From: Pseudeuparius sepicola
Taxonomy: Eukaryota; Arthropoda; Insecta; Coleoptera; Anthribidae
DNA length: 64,000 nucleotides
Assembly: GCA_963920635.1 (NCBI GenBank)
Contig: OY987305.1
Span: 21,724,876 to 21,788,875, forward strand
Direction: 5' to 3'
Position 1 is the first letter of the stretch. Each line of letters starts with the position of its first letter. Under the pieces are notes generated by a model. That model was not told where the DNA came from, made no database searches, and worked only from the letters and a program-made list of their open reading frames with translations. Positions 56,391 to 64,000 of this stretch are shown here, piece after piece. Position numbers and translations under genes: made by a program.

Positions 56391-57063
56391 CAGGGTGTCC
56401 CATTTTGGGTGTTTTTGGGTGTTTTTCTCAAAAATCTCGGTTCTTATTAAAGCTAGAGGGTTGCGGTTTTCACGTCACTGTACTACTTTTTTGAGAGGAA
56501 TTTGGTGGATCAATCAGATTTTAGATAAGTTTTATAGTTTCCGCGCATTGGCGCAAGACTGAAATTTTCGATATTTTGGAAACCTCTCTCCTGGCTACAA
56601 CTTATATACTTATATATCGACAAATTTAATAAACTATTTTTATAGATTTTTTGGCGTAGAATCTAATGGAATAATTAGTTTTTTGGTAGCGTTAATAGTT
56701 TTTGAGATATGAACTATGGTTTCCATTTTAAAAAATATAACTTTGGTTCATATCTCAAAAACTATTAACGCTACCAAAAAACTAATTATTCCATTCGATT
56801 CTACGCCAAAAAGTCTATAAAAATAGTTGATTAAATTTGTCGATATATATAAGTTGTAGCCAGGAGAGAGGTTTCCAAAAAATCCAAAATTTCAGTCCTG
56901 CGCCAATGCGCGGAAACTATAAAACTTATCTAAAATCTGATCGGTCCACCAAATTCCTCTCAAAAAAGTAGTACAGTGACGTGAAAACCGCAACCCTCTA
57001 GCTTTAATAAGAACCGAGATTTTTGAGAAAAACACCCAAAAACACCCAAAATGGGACACCCTG
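56391..57063. mobile_element. 673-bp mariner-type MITE, almost perfect palindrome
   Basis: Flanked by TA. The element starts CAGGGTGTCCCATTTTGGGT and ends with the reverse complement. The arms (about 330 bp each) pair nearly throughout, including AAAACTATTAACGCTACCAA. No transposase. It is nested in the loop of Y1. Confidence 0.9.
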
Positions 57064-57216
57064 TACAGTTTCTATCCGAATTTTTCAAGTGACGGTGAAT
57101 TTCCCAACCAGAATTGAATTTGTAGGTATGTACGTCCTAAAATTTGTTAATTCTACTGTTTGTATTAATATATATTTTCCTATGTTCATAAGAATTTATA
57201 TACCTTAATATACATG

Positions 57217-57644
57217 GAGCACGTAAAGGTTGGAATAAATTCGGTAAAATGTTGTACTGTTCGATTAAAAATTAAGCCTGCTTAAAAATGGAACTGAACA
57301 AAAAATAACCACTACAATGTAGGTACAGTGGTCTTATATTGAAATGTCTAAAAACTTAATAATTTATGTAAAATTTAAAATTTATGAAAATTTTTTTTTA
57401 TGTAATTTATTATTATTATTTGAGTACGCCGATACAAGGAAAATGCGTTCTTTTAAATGACGCTATCAAAAATAGTGGTTGCCATTTAAAAAATATATAG
57501 ATGACATCATAGCTTGCTTAGTAATGACGTCAGAAAAAAGAACAAATATGTCAAAATATGCGCCTTTCAAAATTATGTTGGACGTGTCGAAGCGTTTTTT
57601 TTTTAATCGCACAGTACCGAATTTATTCCAACCTTTACGTGCTC
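57217..57644. mobile_element. 428-bp MITE with GAGCACGTAAAGGTTGG ends
   Basis: GAGCACGTAAAGGTTGGAAT at the left pairs with ATTCCAACCTTTACGTGCTC at the right. The terminal repeats are about 50 bp (continuing AAATTCGGTA and CGATTAAAAA). It is non-coding and lies in the Y1 loop. Confidence 0.75.
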
Positions 57645-58520
57645 ACTGTATGTTGGTCCAAGGCATCTCTCGTTAGGAGGGAGCACTGCCAAATCAAAAG
57701 ATTTCTCTAGTGTTTGTTTAGCGATTCCAACATTAAACAGCCTGAATCTTTCGTCGTTAACGTTGCTAGTGCCTTCTAATCCATACACTAGCAACATAAA
57801 CTAATGACTAACCTCCAGCAACATATCCATATCAGCATTAGAATATTAGAATCATTAAAAATGAGTAAATTCGGCTAGCCAAAGTACATTGCACCGCGTT
57901 GCATTCGCAATAACGATGGTGCATGGTTACCAACAATAAGTCATAACTCCGTTAATGTTGAAGATAAAAAGTTCACAAAAGAATCAAATTGTAAACGATT
58001 AAATACATTAAATCTTTGTAGGAATTATTTTTCATATTCTTCTTTTCAATTGATTTTAAAATGCAATTAAACAGAATTTTTAAGCGAAAAATTATATTAA
58101 AGTTTTAGAATGGTTGGTGTGGCTTTATTTTTGATTTTTTCTAAATTTTCACCATTACACTTTTTATAGTAGGTACCTACTAAGAAATTGGAACAAAACA
58201 AAAAAAAAGAAATTCCAAATCGGACTGAAGGTTACTGAGATATTTGGATCTAAAAAAAGTGTGTTTTGGCGGCCATTTTTCAAGATGGCCGCTTTAGCTC
58301 ACAAAGGATTTTTTGCGATTTTTACACATTCATTCTACAATAATAAAGCTATCGATTGCCGCTTAGAAAAAAATGTCCGGAACTACTTCACTCTAACCCC
58401 CTTTTCTGGCGAAATTTGACTGGTCTATAGTAGCTGTAGAAGACGCAGAAGTCTCCTACATCTCAACGCTACTAATTAATATCAATTGGAATAAATAACA
58501 CCTCGCCGATGGAACCCGTA

Positions 58521-58591
58521 TCTCCGGTAGCTTAGTTGGTTAAGTGCCTACGGCTACAGTAGCAATCCCGGGTTCCAGTCCCGGCTGGAGT
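58521..58591 (+). repeat. tRNA-like cloverleaf in element Y (SINE head)
   Basis: TCTCCGG pairs with CTGGAGT in 6 of 7 acceptor positions. D-stem GCTT/AAGT is intact. The anticodon stem pairs in 4 of 5 with loop GGCTACA, giving a CTA triplet at the anticodon. The T-arm CCGGG-TTCCAGT-CCCGG is perfect. Position 33 is G rather than the universal T, and the element context repeats elsewhere, so this is more likely a tRNA-derived retroposon promoter than a functional tRNA. Confidence 0.6.
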
Positions 58592-58599
58592 GCATTTTT

Positions 58600-58925
58600 T
58601 CAATTAGTATGCTTTCCCTGATATGCCACTAAACATCCTTTATTTTTTATAATTGCAGATACTAAAAATCTTTCTGTGTTTCATTTTCTTGGCTTGACAT
58701 TGTAGGTTAGAATTTCCACGTTTGATACTTGCATTAAGTCGCTAAATATCGAATTTTGTGGGTTGATGAACAAATAGGAAGTTCACATAACCAACAATCA
58801 TGAATGGTTACCCTACAGTCCTACACCCTCTAACTCGTCCTAGTAACTCTAGAAGACGCCGAAGTCTCCTACATCTAACCGCTACTAACTAATATCTCCG
58901 GTAGCTTATAGTTGGTTAAGGTGCA
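58600..58925 (+). repeat. right-hand Y sequence and partial second tRNA-like head
   Basis: This segment matches the reverse complement of 63,690-63,995 in order (TTGACATTGTAGGTTAG, TTTTGTGGGTTGATGAAC, CCAACAATCATGAATG, TCCTACATCTAACCGC). It ends in a truncated tRNA-like head (TATCTCCGGTAGC, 58,892). It shows Y units can be joined head to tail. Confidence 0.6.
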
Positions 58926-61110
58926 ACGATACCCCCCATTTTAAAGAGTTTCGTAGTTTACATCTACTTGCATTTCTTAATATTTTCACTTGATTTTTTT
59001 TTGTAGCTTAGATAAAACTATAAAGAATCGTCGTTGTGTAATCACGAACTGTGAAGGACTAATGCGACACTGAAAAAAATGCCAAACATACCCGAAATTC
59101 GACTATATTCGGTTAAGAATTTCGAGTATTTCCGCCGCTCAAAAATATTTCGAAAGACACAAGGACGATTGAGGCATTCGATAACATTATTTTAAGACTA
59201 CCTTCAAGTCGATACGTTTGTTCGTTTGGCTATTTGAAAACTAAGAACCCATTACCCGGCAATAAAATATCCGTGAATTGGCCATCCGAGCAGGAATTAG
59301 ACGTACGGAGGGCGGGCGTTCGCTGGAACCCGTGGTTCCTCTACTTCCCCCTACTTCGGGTACTTCGGCCTACCTCACCGGGCTCGGGAACTACGGCAGG
59401 AAACTTTCAATCGATATAAGATGTTTCATTTTATTAGTCTTCCTTATTTTTTGCGTTTCGCTTGTTTTGAATGTTAGCAAATATTTCCGAGTACACCCGA
59501 AGGTGAAGAAAATATTTTCTACCGCGACATTATGTATGTCGACTGGCATATATAATACTCATTATTATTATTCCTCCAGGAATAATAAATAAATAATTAT
59601 TATTCACAAAATACTTTTGTGTAAAATGGTTTAATCCCTAGGGCATAAAATGGCCTGGTCGTGCAAAAAGAAGCAAATTTAAATTCTAGACCATATTGTG
59701 AGCTTGATGTTTACTTTAAAAATGTGATAGGTAAAAGTAATATTTTTGTCAAATAAATGGGTCATGTGAAACATTTTTTGAAAACGAATAATATCCTATG
59801 TAATACGATTATTGTGTCAAATCGCTGCATGATAAAAGCTAATTTAAGTATATACTTTCCAGAGAGAACGATAATAATTCTGACATCCAGTCAGTTTTGG
59901 AAACTTCTTCGTTAGAAGATTGTTCGAAAGTCATTGGAGTTAAAAATCGGGCAAAATAAAAATAGTATATTTTATTGTTCCAGTCAGTCGAATTTATGAC
60001 ATTTTACTACATTTCCTAGGAGGTTCGATAACTCAGATTTGTCAGAAGGTTCTGAAACTGAACGGCAGTCAGGGTAAGAATACCTAATGTTTGATAATGA
60101 TGTCACAACAGTCACAGTCAGTGAAACCAATAGTAGTAATTTGTGGGCTTTTGTGCTTTTATTCCCGTATAATAGGGTTCCCAGAATTTGAGACAGGGCT
60201 ACTAGGGTACTAACACATATTTTGCACACTTATTATTCGGATATAGATATAAGTAGTAGTGCATGTGCATAGGGTTTGAGAAACAAACTTTCTGGGAAAA
60301 ATAGGGCTTTGAATGGAACATTTACAAACTTCCCCCTACAAAAATTAGGTCACGCTCAACCTCTTAATCCGACCCTGAGAAAATTAGCTCCCCTCCGGCT
60401 TTTGGAGACTTTTGAAGCTATGCCCTCACGGGATGATAAAAGTTACAAACTTGACAGAATGTTATCGAGGTTCGAAAAATGACTAGAATGAAGTTTTTCG
60501 ATGTTTAGATATAATAATTCTTGTAGTTATTTCCGGCCCTGTAAGTATTTTTATTTTATTTGAATCTGATGAATTATAAAATGCATTTCAACATATAATT
60601 CAATTCACACTGTATAAGCGAAAGAGTCTCGGAACATTGTTTTGGAAGAATTACGAAGTTATGTGAGTTATGTCTATAAAGCACATCGAGATATTTCGAC
60701 ATGAATTCCCAACACTTTAGAGGCATTTCGGTAAAACTTAGAGGTATTTTCTGATATTTTGAGGCATATCGTAGATTTTCCGAGGCACTTCGAGGCGTTT
60801 TCCTTGAAAAAGGCAGTTCGGTGTACACACTTAGGGATGCGAATTTCCCCTCCTGTACAATGTTAACATTATCCACAGGTTAAGTTAGACAGCGTCATAT
60901 ATTTCAATCCTAGAATAGTTGGTATTTCCCGAGGATTTTCAGATGTAGGTCATACACACATGAATATTTCATTGTTTACCATACAATTTAGGAAAAATAG
61001 GGAAAGGCCGAGTCGGTGATTATAAACAGCGAGTTGCGAAAGCCTCTGGGAAAATTGCGCCGAACGAATTATCCATTGTTTTATTTATGTTTTGAAGTTT
61101 TTTATTTGCT
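58926..61110. other. no gene found
   Basis: Mostly AT-rich. A GC-rich patch at 59,290-59,405 (GGAGGGCGGGCGTTCGCTGG, CCTCACCGGGCTCGGG) has open frames but no domain. At 59,563-59,605 an ATTATTATTATT tract and AATAATAAATAAATAATTA can fold. At 60,700-60,800 a GAGGCATTTCGGT-like word repeats loosely on the plus strand. Confidence 0.5.
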
Positions 61111-61158
61111 TATGCAGCTATAAATTCTAAGAAAACCTGATTAAGTCTTAATCATCGC

Positions 61159-61190
61159 CTGATGATGACATGGTTAGCGAAACGCGCGTC
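61159..61190 (+). ncRNA. hammerhead-like motif, Penelope-type tail
   Basis: CTGATGA is followed by a TGAC/GTTA stem, GC and GAAACGCG. CUGAUGA and GAAA are both exact hammerhead core boxes, though GC intrudes before GAAA. A Penelope-like terminal remnant is the likely source, but no coding part is nearby. Confidence 0.4.
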
Positions 61191-61365
61191 GAGTGCAAAA
61201 AAAAGAGTTTTGTTGTGTGGAGTTAAGCAAAAGAATTATCCATTATTACATTTTATAAAGAATGTTTTAGTGGCATATCAGTTAAAGGATACCAATTGAA
61301 AAAATGCACTCCAGCCGAGACTCGAGGGGGTAACCACGAGTGGAAATTGTTGTACACTACCTTGG

Positions 61366-61470
61366 AAATGCGTGGAAATGTGTGGCTAATATTTGGAAAT
61401 ATTGGAAATATGTGGAAATGTTTGGATATGTTTGGCTGTTTAGATAATATTTGGATAAAATTTGGATAAT
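61366..61470 (+). repeat. TGGAAATR-type simple tandem repeat
   Basis: GGAAATGTGTGG, GGAAATATTGGAAATATG, TGGAAATGTTTGGATATG and TTTGGATAA units follow each other. A similar run lies at 63,540-63,615, so the two are probably one repeat split by the element at 61,868-63,494. Confidence 0.75.
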
Positions 61471-61867
61471 ACTGGGATAATAATTTGTAGTGCAGTAATA
61501 ATGCGCGTTGGAATGCAGAATGGCCGCCTTTTATACTAGGCATTTTTCCTTTTATCACACACTGTAAGTATGTGGATTTTGACACAGCCTGTATTTTACT
61601 CTTATTCATCATTCTGTGACGTCATCGATATTCTAGCTTACACTCTTTTAGATAATATTTTCTGCTTTGAATTTTGAATATCGCGCCATGGGCTGACGTC
61701 AGAGCGCGTGATGAGTCGCGCGCCAAAGTCAGAGCGCTACGATTGGCAGCGAGAAAAGGGGGCAGGCTTGAGAGGAAAGTGGGGGGGTCGCCCAAGTAAG
61801 GCCATACCTACTAGGATTTAAATATACAATAATATTTATAACATCGTTTCAAGTATTTTTCCGAGTA

Positions 61868-63494
61868 GGGGAATGCGGGGCAATATGGGGTACCGGGGTA
61901 TAACGGGTTACGAGTATTTTTACTAGATACAGCCTAACTGAAGCAGCCAAATTTCAAATCTACATGTCCCCCTTCCACCTCTTTTCGATGCAAGACCAAG
62001 CCCCCGGTCAAGTCAATTCAGTGACTACATAGCTATTGTTGGGAGTACAACAGCTCCCCTGTTTTAAAACTTGTGTTTACGTTTTTCCAAGATAAATACA
62101 GTTTTTATACGATTTTCGATGTGAGTTTTATTGCTTAATTAAACTTATTTTAAGTATGATTAATCTAAATAATTTTATCGAAAAATAATTGTCATTGTAA
62201 ATTTTATTTATATTTTATTGTAAAACGTGCGCCGGGTCAAAATGGGGTATTAGAGATGGGGCAAAATGGGGTACCCCGGGTACCCGGGTACCGTACCCGG
62301 ATGTCCTATTGAAATACCTACAAGGCAATTTAGTTTTATTCTCGGACACTTCAACAGTTGATAGAAAATCATAAAATATTACTATTTTGTGAATAACTTT
62401 TTATACACAGCCGCCTCGTTTTCGAAATACAGGATGTTTAAATTGTCAAAAATTTTAACGTTTTATTTTTTATTTTTCCAACCGTTAAAGATAATTAAAC
62501 GAAATTGTGTACACAACATGCATTGATCCAGTGTCACAAAATACACCAAGTTCCCAATGTAGCCAGTGGCGGAGATATGGGTATACAATACCCTTGAATA
62601 TTATTCATTATTCTAAGCAAAAAATGTCTCTTGACTTTTTTTTGTATCTGCCGAAGTTCTACGGGAAAATTAATTTATCTTTCATTGCTTTTATGGAATG
62701 CAAAAAATAATTTATTTAATTTCAAAAAAATGTAATTTTAGATTTCTCTTTGGCCAGTACTGAACAAAATTGTAAATTTAGGTACCGTGAAACTATGGCA
62801 GATACAAAAAATGCCAAGAGACGGTTTTTGCTTAGAAGAAGAAAAAGCTCTACAGGGCCGTGTCAGTATTTTTCTTGATAAAACAAATGTAGTGTATCTC
62901 CACCACTGGCTATATTTTGGGAACTTAACGTTAATTTTTTTTTGAGAATTCAAACATCCTGTATCTTAAAAACGAAGCGGCTGTAGATAAAAAGTTGTGC
63001 CACAAAATAATATTTTTGATTTTACATCACCCCCGTTGAAGTGTCCCAGAATAAAACTAAATCAACCTGAATATTGTTTAATTTGTTTACATGGCGAAAC
63101 GATATAAACGAAAAACTAACATTTTCATGTTTTTACGTTTTTATTATTATTTTTTTTAATTTAAAGATTACTGTTTGCTTAATAAAACATTTTGGAGAAA
63201 CGTCTCTTTAATTCACCAAAAAACTCACTATTTTAAAGCATTATTGTACTACCCCATTTTACTCCTCTTGGTACCCCATTATACCCCGCATACGGGGCAA
63301 AACGGGGCAAAGCGCAATTTTCATAAAAGTCCAAAAAAGTTAAAACTCAGTTACTGATTCCGTTATACAAAATGTTGCTAATGTTACTAAACATATATAA
63401 CTACCTGTAAATATAAATATATAATTATTTCATTTATATATCCCAGAAATATGGGGCTATGAAATTAAGTACCCCATATTGCCCCGCATTCCCC
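61868..63494. mobile_element. 1,627-bp TA-flanked element with GGGGAATGCGGGGCAATA ends
   Basis: TA flanks both ends. The termini GGGGAATGCGGGGCAATATG and its inverse (63,475-63,494) are inverted repeats of about 27 bp, and further GGGGCAAAATGGGGTACC-type motifs lie inside near both ends (62,250-62,300, 63,250-63,310). A central hairpin (about 62,320-63,070) shares arms with the partial copy at 31,285-32,573. No transposase is seen. Confidence 0.85.
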
Positions 63495-63640
63495 TATATT
63501 TCATTAGTAGCTGACAATTCAACAAAGGATTTCTGTGAAAATGTATGAAAATATCTGGAAATATTGGAAATACTTTTATGTTTGGATAATAGTGGATAAT
63601 ACTTGGAAATGTTTGTACGCCTAATATTGTCGTGGTTATC

Positions 63641-63699
63641 CCCTCGCCGGGACTCCAACTGTGGCCGTAGGCACTTTAACCAACTACGCTACCGGAGAT
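63641..63699 (-). repeat. tRNA-like head in Y2, anticodon arm shortened
   Basis: The minus strand reads TCTCCGGTAGCGTAGTTGGT (acceptor and A box), CCTACGGCCACAG, then GGAGTCCCGGCGAGG. It matches 58,521-58,591 except for a deletion that removes much of the anticodon/variable/T-stem region. It is clearly a repeat copy. Confidence 0.6.
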
Positions 63700-64000
63700 A
63701 GGGGTTCCATCGGCTAGGTGCTATTTATTCCAATTGATATTAGTTAGTAGCGGTTAGATGTAGGAGACTTCAACAGCTACTAGAAGGGGTAAGAGGGTGT
63801 AGGGTAAACATTCATGATTGTTGGTTATGTAGACTTCCTATTTGTTCATCAACCCACAAAATTCGACATTTAGCGACATAATGCAAGTATCGAACGTGGA
63901 AATCCTAACCTACAATGTCAAGCAAGGAATATTAACAAAGGAAGATTTTTAGTACCTGTAATTATAAATAACAAAGGATGTTTTAAGGGCATAGCAGGTA

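Larger units (their letters stand above)
55303..58650. mobile_element. foldback element Y1, arms about 700-800 bp
   Basis: 55,310-55,990 (AAGGACACCAATTGAAAA, CCATCTTGAAAAATGGCCGC, AACGGAGTTATGACTTATTG, GCACCATCGTTATCGCGAAT) is the reverse complement of about 57,870-58,640. The roughly 1.9-kb loop contains two MITEs. The right arm carries a tRNA-like cloverleaf (58,521-58,591) that the left arm lacks. The ends read ...GTTTAGTGGCATATCAGG. A second copy (Y2) is at 61,258-64,000. Confidence 0.7.
61258..64000. mobile_element. foldback element Y2 (runs off the window)
   Basis: The left end TTTAGTGGCATATCAGTTAA, ACCAATTGAAAAAATGCACT matches the Y1 ends. The right part (63,641-64,000) is the inverse orientation, ending GTTTTAAGGGCATAGCAGGT. 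The arms are interrupted by the TA/GGGGA element 61,868-63,494. The tRNA-like head is on the minus strand at 63,641-63,699 with its anticodon arm shortened. Confidence 0.6.

Noticed and set aside
58521..58591. Functional suppressor (CUA) tRNA gene
   Set aside because: Position 33 is G, the element recurs with a damaged cloverleaf at 63,641 and 58,892, and the context is a transposon.

Overview
The window reads as an AT-rich, repeat-saturated stretch of an animal nuclear genome, almost certainly an insect. The grounds are an insect-type errantivirus (Ty3/gypsy with an F-type env remnant), a BEL/Pao element, Penelope-like elements, an R4/Dong-type LINE sitting in ATT repeats, and a spliced gene start with a CpG-rich TATA promoter. 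The insect order cannot be fixed from the sequence. There are no operons, CRISPR arrays or intact RNA genes.

Region 1-28,030 is best explained as one old errantivirus-like provirus on the minus strand, broken by successive insertions. Its 5' LTR is at 27,710-28,030 and the PBS is beside it. Gag pieces follow at 27,499-27,690, 22,600-22,826 and 17,821-18,890, then protease (16,150-16,580), RT-RNase H (14,465-15,763) and env (8,704-9,660, continuing at 260-655). Inserted into it are a 257-bp MITE (1-257), an 8-kb TA-flanked element (658-8,701), three copies of a complex repeat called 'X' here (9,839-13,196; 19,685-22,256; 24,300-27,151), a Penelope-like element, an 803-bp MITE and a 4.7-kb TIR element. 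X2 contains a Crypton-like tyrosine recombinase fragment. X1 and X3 contain inverted copies of a roughly 150-200 bp satellite.

Region 28,030-45,780 is a mosaic: LINE scraps, a palindromic element (28,597-30,347), a Penelope ORF end (30,482-30,986), a BEL/Pao 5' half (33,490-36,485) with a minisatellite leader, a broken DDE-like transposase gene (36,599-38,856), a gypsy gag start, a broken pogo/Tigger transposase split by a hAT-like MITE made of GATC palindromes, a GC-rich LINE leader and a MULE remnant.

Region 45,765-54,220 holds a nearly full-length CR1/Jockey-type LINE (PHD-finger ORF1, AP endonuclease and RT ORF2). Its ATT tail is followed by two head-to-tail copies of an R4/Dong-type LINE on the opposite strand. 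One of these keeps a roughly 900-codon open reading frame, the best-preserved coding region in the window.

Region 54,655-54,984 is the only likely host gene: CpG-rich promoter, TATA box, Kozak ATG, signal-peptide exon and 5' splice donor. The remainder of that gene lies beyond the window or was not found. From 55,300 to the end there are two large foldback elements (Y1, Y2) carrying tRNA-like heads, nested MITEs, and a third complete member of the TA/GGGGA-ended family (61,868-63,494). Apart from the exon the genes do not form a pathway; the window is a record of transposon nesting.
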